DNA of 64,000 nucleotides from Phycomyces blakesleeanus NRRL 1555(-) (Eukaryota > Mucoromycota > Mucoromycetes > Mucorales > Phycomycetaceae). How positions within the stretch are numbered: position 1 is the stretch's first letter; the number at the start of each line of letters is the position of its first letter. The stretch lies in contig NW_017265146.1 of assembly GCF_001638985.1 (NCBI RefSeq), positions 1 to 64,000 on the forward strand, in the 5' to 3' direction. Under the pieces are notes generated by a model. The model was not told the DNA's origin. It saw only the letters and a list, made by a program, of their open reading frames with translations, and did no database searches. Positions 13,141 to 26,415 of this stretch are shown here, piece by piece. Position numbers and translations under genes: made by a program.

Positions 13141-16100
13141 GTATATCAGTGACTTTTGACGGGGATTTGAACCTTGACTGTTGAATTGAACTGTAAAAAG
13201 ACTGCTTCAAACAGCTATCAATATGTTAATGGGTAAAGAAAGCCACTTGTATCCCTGTAAATCTATGCGGAAATCGGGCTCTTGATCTTTGGTCTCGACT
13301 GTTAAAGTCTGAATAAAGCAACTAGTAGTAAGTAAATGCTTAAAAAGGCATGTATACCTTAACCCTATTTTTTGAAGTGCAGCCTTGATTCTCGGCATGG
13401 ACTGTCAAAGATTAAAAAGATTCAACCAGTGAAGAATAAATGCTAAAATGTGCGTGTGTACCTAGAACCTTGAATGGATAGAAAGAACATGATCATTTCG
13501 CCTTGACTATGTAAACGCTAGGAAAATCTAATTTTTAGTAAATTGCTTAAAGATTCTTGTATACCTGCGACCTTTGATGTAGAGCTGAGCATTGAACGCT
13601 TGCTACGGAGAAGAAAGGGTTAGAACAAAACAACTGATAGTACCTAAAAAGTCAAAGAGACTTTTATACCTGTGAGCCCAAAAGAATATCAAAGCTTTGA
13701 TCGTTGGCTTCGGCTGTAAAAACATTATGCAAATATATAGTAAGTAGATTTTTTGGCAGATTTGTATACCTGTCCCCCCCGGATAAACAACTCATATTAA
13801 TTGTGGGCCTTTCCTGTAAAAAGACTAGAAAATATAATAGCTAGTAAGTAAAGGTTCACATAGTCATGTATACCTTTAATCCTTAATGGAGATTAAAAAC
13901 CCGATTGCTGGCTTAAACTATAAAAAAGCTAGACAGAATAATAAGTGATACGTGAGTACTAAATGAGACCTGTATACCTCGGGCACTAGGTAGATAGTAA
14001 AACTTTGGTAATTCAGTTTGACTAAATAAAAATTACTCGAAACAACAAGCAGTAAGTAAACGATCAGGTATGTACATATACTTGTTACCCTAGAGGACAG
14101 TAAACCTGGATCGATTGGCCTTGGCTGTGTAAAATTAAAAAATAATAATTAATTAATTAATAAATAGTAAAATAATACTTAAAAATATTTTTTAAACCTA
14201 TGGCCTTAGATGGAGAGTAGATGCTTATTATTTAGCATAGACATTAATGAAATTAGAAAAATCAAACAAGCGTTATGCAAAGGCTAAAAGAGAATTGTAT
14301 ACCTGTAACCGTGGATGAAGAAGAAATCCTTGTTCTTCGACCTGGGCGGTGAAAACACTAGACAAAAAAAAACAAGCGATAAGTAGAAACCCAAAGAAAA
14401 GTGTATACCTGTCATACTGGATGGAGATCGAATTCTTGATGGTTGCCCTTGACAGTAAAAACAATAGACGGATAAAAAAAGCCAATAATCAACGGCCCAA
14501 CGAAAAATATATATCTGCAAGTCTGGATGAATATCAAGTCCTAGTTCTTCGGCCTAAACCGTATAGGCACTAGACATATAAAACTAAAAGTTAGTAAAGA
14601 CGCAAACATATTTGTATACCTGTCACTCTGGATAGGGCTCGGATTCGGAATCATTGGCATAGACAGTAAAGGCACTTGACAAAAAAAAAAGACACATTAA
14701 ATAAAAGCACTTGTCAGATTTGTATACCTGTAAAACTTGATGGAAACCGGATCCTTGAGTGTTGAATTTGACTGTAAAGTCACGAGAAAAAATACAGTTT
14801 GCAGCAAGTCAAAAATCAAAGAGATGTGTAACACTATATCCCAATATGGAGACCGGGTTCTTGCTCGTTACCCTTGACTGCAAGGACACTAGAGAAACAA
14901 AAACAATTATAAGTAACGGCCCAATAACATTTTTATATCTGTAATTCTCGGCGGATACCAGATGATTGGTCGTTGGCCTTGACTTTAAGGACAGTAGAAA
15001 ATTAAAACCGACAGTAAGTAAAATCCCAAAGAGAAGTGTATACCTGTAACACTGGACGGATATAGGATCCATGATGGCTGGCTTGGACTGTGAAGCCAGT
15101 AGAGAAATAAAGCCAACAGTAACTAAAGGCCGAACTAGATGTATATACCTGTCGCACTGGAAGGAAAACAAATTTTTCATTGTGTAGCCGGATCGTAAAC
15201 ACACTAGGCCAATACGAAAGAAAGCATGTAAAGACAGAGAGAAAAGTGTGTACCCGTAACTTTGATTTGAAATCAGATCTTTGATATTTGAACTTTAAGG
15301 AAAAAAACACTAGAAATATATAAATGACAGTAAGTAAAAGCTCAAGAAGACTTGTTTACCTGTAGCCCAAATTTGAGTTTTGATCCTTGCTGTTTGGCCT
15401 GGAGAGTAAAAACAATAGTCATATATACTTCTAGGTTAGTAATGGCCAAGAACGACTTGTATACCTTCCATAATGGATGTATATTTGATCATCGTTCTTT
15501 GCCATCAAAAGAAAGTATAAATAAAGAGTATAGTTTGTTTTAAGTAAAGGTTTAAAGGAAACTTGGTTAGCTATAACAATTCATGAAAATCGGATCCTGA
15601 TAATTGCCGTGGATGAGTAGACACTAGAAATATATAAAATCCAATGAGTAATTGCTCATCGAGTTTTTGTATACCTATAGCCACGGACTGAATCCGGATC
15701 CGTGAAGCATGATCTTGGTGGATTCAACACTAGAAATAAATAAAGCCGAGTGTGATTGCTCATCGATTTTTGTTATATCTATAACCATATAACGGGAGAT
15801 CAGCACCTTGAAGCTCGACCTGGATGGCCGGAGACTAGAACTAGATTAAAATAATGAGTATATGCCCATAATGCTTTTTATACCTATACCCATGGCGGGG
15901 AGATGGGAATCTTGATGCTTGACCTGGATAGCTGGAGACTAGAAGTATATTAAATCTAGTGAGTATATGGCCATAATGTTTTTTTATACCTATAACCATG
16001 GCGGGGAGATCGGAATCTTGATGCTTGATTTGGATAGCTGGAGACTGGAGATATATTAAATCTAGTGAGTATATGCCCATAATGTTTTTTTATACCTATA

Positions 16101-19025
16101 ACTATGGCGGGGAGATCAGAACCTTGATGCTTGATCTGGAAAACTGAACACAAGAAGTATATTACAGCTAGTGAATATATGCCCATAACATTTTGTTATA
16201 CCTACCACCATGGACGGGCGAGTAGAACCTTGATGCTTGACCTGGATGGCTGGAGACTAGAACTAGATTAAAACTAGTGAGTATACGCCCATAATGTTGT
16301 TTTATACCTTTAACCATGGATTGGCGATCAGAACCTAGATGCTTGACCTGGATGACTGAACACTAGACATATATTAACGCTAGTGAGTATATGCGCATAA
16401 CGTTTTGTTATACCTATAGCCATAGCTGGGAGATCGGAACCTTGATGCTTGTCCTGGATGGCTAGAGACTAGAAGTATATTAAAACTAGTGAGTATATGC
16501 CCATAATGTTGTTTTATACCTATAACCATGGATTGGCGATCAGAACCTAGATGCTTGACCTGGATGACTGAACACTAGACATATATTAACGCTAGTGAGT
16601 ATATGTCCCTAATGATTTTTTACATCTATAACCATGGCAGGGAGATGGGAACCTGGACGCTTGACATGATTGGCGGAACACTAGAAATATATTTAAAATA
16701 GTGAGTATATTGCCATAACGTTTTGTTATACCTATAACCATTGACGGGAGATCAGAATCCTGTTGATTGACCTGGATGATTGAACACTAAAAACATATTA
16801 AAACCAGTGAGTATATTTCCATAATGTTTTGTTATACCTAGAACCATGGCTGGAAGATCGGAACCTTGACGCCTGACATCGATGGATGAACACTATAAAT
16901 ATATTATAACTAGTGAGTATATTCCCACAACGTTTTTTTATACCTACACCCATGGCCGGGCGATCGGTTCCTTGACACTTGACCTGGATGGCTGAACACT
17001 AGTAATAGATAAAAGCTAGTGAGTAAATGCGCATAACGTTCTGTTATACCTATAACCATAGCTGGTAGATCGGAACCTTGATGCTTGTCCTGGATGGCTG
17101 GAGACTTGAACTATAATAAAGCTAGTGAGTAAATGCGCATAATGTATTGTTATACCTATAACCATAGCTGGGAGATCGAAACCGTGATGCTTGTCCTGGA
17201 TAACTGGAGACTAGAGATAGATAAAAGCTAGTGTGTATATGTTCCTAATGGTTTTTTTTTACCTATAAGCATTGACGGGCGATCGGGTCCTTGCCACTTG
17301 ACCTGGATGGCTGAACACTAGTACTAGATAGAAGCTAGTGAGTAAATGCGCATAACGTTCTGTTATACCTATAACCATAGCTGGTAGATCGGAACCTTGA
17401 TGCTTGTCCTGGATGGCTGGAGACTAGAGATAGATAAAAGCTAGTGTGTATATGTCCCTAATGGTTTTTTTTACCTATAACCATTGACGATCGATCGGGT
17501 CCTTGCCGCTTCACATTGATGACTGGAGACTAGAAATAGATAAAAGCTAGTAAGTATTTGCCCATAATGTTTTTATACCTATAACCATGGACGGGGGATC
17601 GGGTTCTTGATGCTTGACACGGATGGCTGGAGACTTAAATAAATATAAAAACTAATGAGTATACGCTCATAATGTTTTTATACCTATAACCATGGACGGG
17701 CGATCGGGTCCTTGACGCTTGACACGGATGGCTGGAGTTCGCAAATAAATATAAAAACTAGTCAATATATGCCCATAATGTTTTTTATACCTTTAACCAT
17801 GGGCGGGCAATCGGAACCTTGACACTTGACCTAGATGGCTGAACACTAGTAATAGATAAAAGCATACGAGTAAATGCGCATAACGTTTTGTTATACCTGT
17901 AAACATGGTTGGGAGATCGGAACCTGAACGCTTGACATGGATGGCTAAACACTAGAAATATATTAAAACTAGTGAGTATATTCCCATAACGTTTTGTTAT
18001 ACCTATAACCATGGACGGGAGATCAGAATCCTGTTGATTGACCTGGATGACTGAACACTAAAAACATAATAAAACCATTGAGTATATTTCCCTATTGTTT
18101 TGATATACCTAGAACCATGGCTGGAAGATCGGAACCTGGACGCTTGACATGGATGACTAAACATTATAAATATATTAAAACTAGTGAGTATATTCCCATA
18201 ACGTTTTGTTCTACCTATAACCATGGACGGGAGATCAGAATCCTGTTGATTGACCTGGATGATTGAACACTAAAAACATATTAAAACCAGTGAGTATATT
18301 TCCATAATGTTTTGTTATACCTAGAACCATGGCTGGAAGATCGGAACCTTGACGCCTGACATCGATGGCTGAACATTATAAATATATTAAAACTAGTGAG
18401 TATATTCCCACAACGATTTGTTATACCTATACCCATTGCCGGGAAATCGGGTCCTTGACACTTGACCTGGATGGCTGACACTAGTAATAGATAAAAGCTA
18501 GTGAGTAAATGCGCATATGGTTTTGTTATACCTATGACCATAGCTGGGAGATCGGAACATTGATGCTTTTCCTGGATGGATTGGATACTACAAATATACA
18601 AAAACAAGTGAGTAACTGCTCATCGAGTTTTGATATACCTGAAAACCGTGGACCTTGACCTGGACCTTGAAGCTTGACCTGGATAGAATGGATACTAGAA
18701 ATATACAAAAACAAGTGAGTAACTGCTCATCGATTTTTGATATACCTAATCCGTGGACTCTGATCGGATCCCTGATGCTTGACCTGGACGGAAGGCACTA
18801 GAAGCATATAAAAGTCAATGATTATATGCTCATCGAGTCTTGTTGTACCTGTGGCCCTGGATGGAAACCTGTTCTTGATTGCTTCACCTTGCCTGAAAAG
18901 TCCCTACAGAAATATCAAAGACAGTGAATGATTAATCAACGAGCCTTTATATACCTGTAGGCCTGGATGGAGATCTTATTTTTTATCGTTGACCTTGTTT
19001 GTCAAAAGACTAGACAAATATAATC
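13141..19025 (-). repeat. ~106-bp tandem array with exon/intron-like units
   Basis: About 55 units spaced 105-107 bp. On the plus strand each carries a tatacct(g/a)taacc-like landmark (for example near 14298, 15039, 15985, 16727, 16833, 17999, 18951). On the minus strand each unit reads as a 55-nt segment ending CAG or TAG, then GTATA(C/A), a TACTTACT or TACTCACT motif, and a T-rich run ending CTAG. These are the order and spacing of a fungal donor, branch point and acceptor, giving a ~51-nt intron. A left half (13.1-15.6 kb) is more diverged; a right half (15.6-18.8 kb) is more uniform. Fifty-five is not a multiple of three, and the right-half units end in an in-frame TAG in one frame. A simple repeated protein is therefore not supported; a spliced non-coding RNA, or a satellite that happens to carry splice motifs, remain open. 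Confidence 0.85.
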
Positions 19026-20647
19026 TTCACAATGTGTGTCTTTGATGAATATCATATACTCCTTGAAATATAGTAAGTCCTGTCAGTTTATCTCTTGTTT
19101 CTGAGTGTGAATAGGCTTTGGATGGATTGATGGTCAAACCAGTGTTGGACCTCAGTATTTCATTTTTGCTGTGTACTGGTTTTGACGTATTGTCTTATAT
19201 CTTGCTACTGACTGTTTTACATATGATAAAATCCTGAGATTTGACTAGCAAAATGGATTTGTATTGGTCATGATTCGTCTTTAACGTCTATGTTGATTAA
19301 AGCAGTTTGTGAGAGAGCAGTAAAGAAGTGTATAAAGTATTAATAGTATGTGGAAGAGAGTTGTTTTGACGCGTTCTGTTTGGATAGGTGTTTTTTTTTA
19401 TAAAACTCATGACGTCTCAATCATGAGTTGCTGTTCTTTTTTATTATTTTTATTATGATAGTTTGATAATATATTATAAAATTCGGTTTTTTTCTTATTC
19501 CTTTTTCGGTTTTCTTTTATCTTTTAGCCTTGACAGCATGTATATATTATTACTATTTTACTTCTTTATTTAATATCTATGCTTAAAATATGGGTTTTGG
19601 GTTTTAAAGAAGTATCACTTATATTCTGAAGGACGTGCTGTGCAGGCCCTTGTTTTACTTTTTGTTTTTTTTCTTTTGCCTCTTTTTTTGTTTTAGTTCT
19701 TTTTATGTCACATAAGGTCCGTGCTGTCCGTGCAGCATCACATGTGTCATGGGGCTTAGAGGAGCATAGTAGCAATAGTGGTCCAGACTTTACTTTAGCA
19801 TGAAAACATTTAAATGATGTCTTCCGATTGGTGGACTATATGCATGTCAAATTATTCAGTTGCTATGGACCCCCATCCCCTTTTTTATTCTACTTTCTGT
19901 TGTGATTCTGTTAACAAGGCTTATGCTTTTGAACAGCCACTTGTCGAGACACTATATATGCCTCTGTGTTCATTTTAGCTGTACTACTGATATACAAAGT
20001 ATTAATCGGCTAGACGTTAAACTACAATAAAGAAGTGTAAAGTTGTGTTGATTATAAAGCTTTAATTAAAGTCTTGTGTATATTTATTTGTTTGTTTTCT
20101 TGTTTGTTTGTTTCACATGCTGTGACTTTATTAGTTTAAGAAGCACCCCCGAAAAAAATTGCTGCTTATATCTTTTCTTTTCTTTCGTGTGAAAGACTTC
20201 CATTTTTCTTCTAGCTTTTTCACCAGTGTCTTGAGTTAATAAACACAAAGTGTAGGAATACTTTCTTGAAATAAAAGTACTTTCAGTGCTTCAGTATGAA
20301 GGGATTGACAGCCTGACTATTGAAAGTCGTTGGTACCTCAAGTTAAAGCATCGTTCTTAGAGTAAAATAAAAGTAAAAAGAAGAACAGGGTCTAGCCTAG
20401 TGTTTGTCAATCGACCTTGGTTTGTACTACTTTATAAACCAATCATAATCCAACTGAGAAATTAATACAGAATAACCCAACTGCCTGAAACACTTTACAT
20501 TTATATGTGATCAAATATACACCATTCTACCGATAATTATAATTATTTATATAAGTTACATTATACACCATGAAAAAGTAGTGGTGCTTGCAATTGTGCT
20601 AGCTTCGTCACAGATAGATCAAGCTAGTAAAATGGTTATTACATATA
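19026..20647. other. Intergenic region, no gene seen
   Basis: Unique AT-rich sequence between the 106-bp array and the Tc1 element. If the array is transcribed on the minus strand, its promoter would lie here. I see no gene-like ORF or clear promoter motif. Confidence 0.5.
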
Positions 20648-21992
20648 CAGCCACAATCAAAAATGTTTCGACCTCTGAGCCCAAAAAATGCATGAGAGAA
20701 ATCATGGCATGTATTCAACATGCAACTGCTTATCATTAATAATAGCTGAAGCCTTCAAACTTCAAATAAATTATTATATATATGTTTATTATTGAAATAT
20801 ATATAAAAAAAAAGATCAATATTTCGTATGACCTCCTTTGACCTCAATCACAGCCTGACATCGATGCTGCATGCTGCCGGCCAAAGTTGATGCAAGTTCG
20901 AGACCTATCCTTTGCCACTCTCGTTGCATTACGACCTTCAAATCTTCAACGTTGCTAATACTGGCCCTCTCGTCACTCATGCGCCTCTCGAGAGCCCACC
21001 AGAAATGCTTGATGGGGTTGAGATCTGGGCTTTGAGCGGGCCAGTAGTCAAAACCTCGGATCTCATGGCTATCTTTCCACCACCTCGAATACGACCCAGT
21101 ATGACAGCTGGCGTTGTCCTCGTGGAACACGAAGCTCCTGTTCTGTTCCCATAAAAGATGTTGGAGCCAAGGGAGGAAGTTCTGAGCCAAAGTGTTTACG
21201 TATTGGTCTTGGTTTACGCTACCATCTAGGGACACCAAAGGGCCGAAACCACCGGCCCAGAAACAGCTCCAGATCATCACATTACCCTCCCCACACTTGG
21301 TTCCTTCGATGATATTTTCTTCCTTCCACCTTTCACCGACTTTCCTGATTGCCCTAGCTCCTCCATAATTACCCTCAACTGTGAACTGTGATTCATCTGA
21401 TCACACTATACCTCTCCACTGGTCCTCCATCCAATTGACGTGCTCACGGGCCCATTACGGCCTTCTTTTCTTGTGGATTTCGGTTGAAGCTGGCTTGTGA
21501 GCTGCGATATATGATCCGAAGCCCAAACGCTTCAGACAACTAATTATTGTCTTTCTACAGACAAATACCTCCATGTTCTTTAGGGAAGCTCTTAGCCTAG
21601 AAAGTGAGGCGAAGGGGTCCTTACAAACTATTTGGACAAGGTGTTTTTCTGTCCTCTCGTCAATCTTTCTAGGTCGTCTGGACGCTTTTTTTGGCTCGGG
21701 CGATTATGTCTCATCCACTCTCTTAATGATGTACTTGATGGTTAACAGACTCATGCCAACCACCAATGAAATCTGGGCTGCCCCGTAATTTGCTAATTGC
21801 ATGTACATGATGCATCCATATTTATAGGGATCGGTCTTTTCATGTGATCTGTGGGTGTTTTCTGATGAATTTGTGTCTTGCATGTTGGATTCGATTAATA
21901 ATATTTGGAGAAAACAATGTTTTTATTTTTATTTTTTCATTATTTTTTAGGCATTTTTTTTGCGGGGGTCGAAACGTTTTTGATCGCGAGTG
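20648..21992 (-). mobile_element. Tc1-type DNA transposon, complete ends, inactive
   Basis: Both ends carry an inverted repeat of about 45-50 bp. The left end starts cagccacaatcaaaaatgtt after a TA at 20646-20647. The right end, read inwards on the minus strand, starts cactcgcgatcaaaaacgtt after a TA at 21993-21994. Flanking TA duplications, a 1345-bp length and a single internal transposase frame are the hallmarks of Tc1/mariner elements, which insert by cut-and-paste at TA. The ends have drifted from each other, fitting an old insertion. Confidence 0.88.
20816..21790 (-). pseudogene. Tc1 transposase pseudogene
   Basis: The minus strand encodes an N-terminal helix-turn-helix region (QISLVVGMSLLTI), a Tc1-type middle (KKRRP..WAREHVNWM), SDESQF with the first catalytic Asp, FHEDNASCHT with the second Asp, and PDLNPIKHFW, where the third catalytic residue should be Glu but is Lys. 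Three in-frame stops interrupt it: TAA at 21704-21706, TAA at 21455-21457 (expected Gln) and TGA at 21401-21403 (expected Trp before SDES). All four defects can be explained by C:G to T:A transitions. The protein would have bound the terminal repeats and cut at TA, but this copy cannot. Only the C-terminal 154 codons remain open. Confidence 0.9.
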
Positions 21993-23034
21993 TATAATTT
22001 CAACGAGCTGTACAAATAAGCTGTATTATACTGACTATAGAGCCATAATAAATACGTATATACACCAAAAGCTAATCCAGTTTTATGGATCGATCCAACC
22101 AAAAGGCGTTCGTATTGTTAATATAAGATAGAAGCTATACACTTTGATTTGGGTATAAATAAAGTTGACATGGTGACATCTATGTCAGTTCATACATAAA
22201 TAGAACACACACATACACACACAGTGTACACACAATGCAAATCAAATCAAGACCACCCCATAACTCACAATTGGCCACTTCGTTTTTTGTTTGTATATGT
22301 AGGTCTATATAAAGACAATCTTTTTCAATCAAATTGGAAACTTGATATCATACAAGGAATCAAAGGCCAATTGAAACAAAACAAAGAAGGTGACTGAGGG
22401 TCATATAAGAGTAACATACTTATTATTTTGCTAAGCCCTAACAAAAATAAACACACATACACACACACATATGTATATATATATAGCAGGGAATAGAGTA
22501 TGCATTAGTATTCTTTATCACTTGAAACAAAAATCATCCTACAAATGAATCAAATAATGGCGACAGTTATACCAATTTACAAGTGCAGATGATTTTTTTC
22601 TTTCTTTCTATCATTATATGTATATCAATTTATTACTATTAGTGTCCTAGAGAAGAAGTGAGAGAAAGCCTCTTTTGAAGGATATAGAGTTAAGTCAGTC
22701 AGTCAGGTCAGTCAGTAAAGTTAATAATTGATTGAAATGAAATGAAATGAAAATCCCCTCATTTAACTTATTCTCCAACCAGAGTTTTGTGCAAAGATGC
22801 GTTATTAGCAGGTGAGGGGATAATTTTCTCTCTATCTGAGGAACGAATGATTCGTATAATATACATACATAATATATATAGTAATAAAATGCGTGCGTTT
22901 TCGTGTATGGATTTGGATTTGGATTTGTATTTGTGTTTGGGTGCGTTTATATATATATATATTTAAGTTGGAATGGGAAGTAATGCAGTTGTATGTATAT
23001 TTGTATGTGTATATGTGTGTGTGTCTAGTTTTTT
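21993..23034. other. Intergenic region, no gene seen
   Basis: AT-rich with short microsatellites, including (cagt) repeats near 22695-22715 and ggatttggatttg repeats near 22908-22935. It holds the presumed 3' region of the downstream minus-strand membrane-protein gene. Confidence 0.5.
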
Positions 23035-24145
23035 TTAGACAAGGCTATCTTGAGAAGATACTTTCTTTAAAAGAGGCGTGCGTTCATTTTGTAGGACTTT
23101 TGATGTTTGTTTTCCGTTGTGAGGCGGTCCTGAAGGGGTATAAGGCGAAGGGGACTCGTCTATAGCTTTGAGTAGATCGGGGCTATCTAGTGGAATTGGG
23201 TGGACCTTGACAATAGTATCGACTACCCAAAACTGTACGGCATTCATTATCAATGGAAACCTAGAAACACAAAGTTATATATATAAAAAGATAAGTAAAA
23301 TTATAAATTATAAATTATGTATGATATATACATATATATATATATATATATAATTTTTTTAGGAATCAAGGAAGATGATGAAACACTTACACAAGCATCA
23401 CAAATACAACTTGGTACCGGTAATTGTCGCGAGTCCATTGGAGAACCCATTCGCCCAAGTCAAACAGAGAGGGAAAAGCACGGAACATTCCATAGACACA
23501 GAGTTTCATCAAAGATTCTGCGATCACAAACACGGTTGTTTGTTTGATCCACGGAATTGCTCGGCGGCGTAAAGGTGGAGGGCCATAGTATCCACTCCGG
23601 ACATCCTTGACATCAAAATAGCGCAATACACGATGGATTACGTGGAGCCACGACCAGAGGATTGCCACTCCAAGTGTGGTGTCGATTGCCACATTTAAAA
23701 AGTACCATACACACAGATTTGTTTTCTGACCGTCCTTGGGTCTACCAGCCAAATAACTGGTGGCAAGGTTCAAGAAATGAATCACGACTGCGCCAACAAA
23801 CTGTTTACTGATATCTAGTGCCCTACACACATAAAAAGAAAAAGAGAAGTTGATTTTTATTAATATTATTATTATTAATAATATAATTGTCGTTTATCAA
23901 GTATTATAATGAACAAACTAATATTTTCTTTTCTCTCTTTATGTTTTTTTGTTTGTTTGTTACCAGACTGGTACAGGTCTTTGTGGTCTTTCTCGGTATC
24001 GTTTGACAAACAGTGTCAGTAGCGCAGTAGCGGCCAGGGTAAACTGAACAATGATAGCAAAACTATCGAGTAGTTTACAACCTTCGTCATCTTCAAATGG
24101 CGGTGTTTCTTGGTTTAGATTGCCTTGACAGGGTGTAATGAACAT
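23035..24145 (-). CDS. Vacuolar/ER multi-pass membrane protein, STIMATE (TMEM110)/YPL162c-like
   Basis: Three exons on the minus strand: 23964-24145, 23391-23822 and 23035-23260 (840 nt, 279 aa). The start ATG at 24145 is the first in frame before the first hydrophobic helix. Hydrophobic segments lie roughly at residues 27-47, 65-85, 97-120, 150-170 and 195-215. The second contains the family-like stretch followed by LNVAIDTTLGV, which recalls animal STIMATE and yeast YPL162c. Animal STIMATE is an ER protein that helps STIM1 at ER-plasma-membrane contacts; the yeast homologue is vacuolar. The soluble tail has ERTPLL, an acidic dileucine sorting motif that would suit delivery to the vacuole. 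Introns have GT-AG ends (donors GTAACA and GTAAGT). Family call is fairly sure; cellular role is inferred. Confidence 0.8.
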
Positions 24146-26415
24146 GAGTGAATGAGAATATATATATATATATATATGTATGTTTAAAAAATAATAATTT
24201 AAAGCAAAGAGAAGAAGTGGGTAAAAAGTGTTATGCAACCCCACTTTCAAGAATAATAATTATTACAAAAAAAAAGATTAAATAATTAAATACCCAAAGC
24301 CAGCTATAATAAATATAGGCAAAGAAAACCCTATTCAGTCACAATAAAAAAAAATAGAAGAAGAAGAATAAAAAGGGAATGCTGTACTTTCATAATGATT
24401 CGCTCATTGGTATATAAATTTCTCACTCAAAAATAGCTTTCTATATATGTATATATAAAATCAAGAAAATTGAAACACTTGAATACTCATGGTGTTTGAT
24501 TTAATGAATTTACCCGATTATGTGACTGTCAACTTTCTCTTTTTCTTTTAGGTTCATATCCCATAAACCAACTATAGTGTAGGTTATGAAAATAACGCCT
24601 ATTGTCATTTATTACCCAAATCTACACTCTTAAACATCTTGCTCTAGACATAAAGTAACCACCCAATAAAGAAAGGCATAAAGACAAGTAAACTCCCATT
24701 CATCGAACTACTCTTCTTACTTTTGAAGTGTAGACGCTCTCCTTAAAATTGACACCAGCAAAAGTCAAACCCAGGAAGAAAGAAAAGAAAGAAAGATTGA
24801 TTTTATTAAACTCTTTTAAAAGTATCTGAAATATGTACGTCTGTATTGTTATCTATGAATAATACCTGAGCTTATTCCTTTAGAAACTTATTGAATTGAA
24901 TAAACAATTTGAAAACAATAGTAATAATAATAATCTTGGGGTACTTTAAAGAAGACCAAGACCAAGAGTCAGACCAAGACTAAGAATTGGAAAATGAGTA
25001 TGAGTATGAGTAGGAAAGGAAAGGATATGGGGATACGAACAATTATACTTTGATGGTTGCACAGCCGATCGATGACAGAATATGTTTAAAGGGAATACAA
25101 TCGAAGGAACAAGTGCTGTTTCAAAAAAAATATATATAAAAAATTGCCTATTCTTAATTAATTATTTATTTCTACGATGGCGAGTAATTTACCTCACCCA
25201 AATATATTACAGGATCATGTTCAGCAATGACAATGGAAAGTTCCCCCTCTTTTTTTTCTCTCTTTCTTTACCTTCCTTCCCCTCTCTTTTCCCCCTTTCC
25301 TTTCTTTATGTACAATTTAGGCTGTTAACCCCAAACTCAGCTGCAGGAATAGACCTGTATTTTCTAGTTTAAACAAGGACCAGGCTACTGGTCATTTAAT
25401 CACGGCCATTATTCTCTCCAAGTTCTTTCAATAAGAGTAGGAAATAATAATAGTGATATAAGATATACTTTATCAGTGGTTTATTCAAACTGGCTATATA
25501 TTTGAAACCATGTAAATCGTTATTTTTGTTTTATATCTTGAAAATAATTTGGTGACGATGATGATACTGATACTGATGCTGATACTGATGGTAAATATGA
25601 TACAGTATGTGAGTGTGTTCCTTGCTATATATTTATATATACATGAAAATAAAACAATAAAAGATGATGACTAGGATCAGTTGGGTTAGTTCGTGCGTAG
25701 TAGTTTCATGTACGACCAGCCAAAAGAAGAAGAGAGTATAGATAATTGATTAGATATCTTTAATCAACCCTCAAGCCATGTACTTTTAATGCTAGTGACT
25801 GTATTTAATTTTAATCCCGGGAAAACTGTAACATTATGGCTATCTAAATCGTGGCATTGTAAGCGACAAGTATATAGTATATATATATATGTGTGTGTGT
25901 GTGTGCGTGTGCGTGTACGTGTGAATATGTAAGTAGTGTTCTTTTGACTGTGGCTGGTATTTAAGAACAACTGGTCTCGCCTGTCCAAAGTAAAATATCT
26001 CATGACATACGATATAACGTTTTATGAACACAAAACAGACTGTGATAATATATATATATAGAGAGAGAGAACAAGATAGAAATATTAATGTACATTAACA
26101 TGATTCATTGGCAGAAACGGTAGTGGATTCAGAGTCGGGTTTTTAGATGGTGGTCGCAAGTAGATAGAGCTTTTTTTTTGTATGAGACAAAGTTTTATTA
26201 TTAAATTGCCCAAAAACAGGTCGTACTTCCTAAAGAAGGAGAGGTAGATGCCTGGGGAGAGATTGATGAACACACAAAGTGTGTGGACTATGTAGTAGGA
26301 AACGATAAAATTACAGAGAAGAGGGAAACAAAGTTAACAGAAGAAAAAGAACAAAGAGAAGAAATAATACAGGAGAAAGTAGAAAGTAGATGGAGCACAA
26401 GAGTGAGAGAACTAG
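24146..26415. other. Intergenic region, no gene seen
   Basis: AT-rich with a gatact/gatgct repeat near 25556-25592 and (tg)n near 25890-25925. None of the short ORFs shows a recognisable family or splice context. Confidence 0.45.

Noticed and set aside
15841..18714. Minus-strand ORFs of 60-108 codons in the 106-bp array as one repeat protein
   Set aside because: 106 is not a multiple of three, so unspliced reading shifts frame at each unit; the ORFs are short and cross the intron-like parts.
13141..19025. CRISPR array
   Set aside because: The variable parts are diverged copies of one another, not unrelated spacers, and the sequence is eukaryotic.
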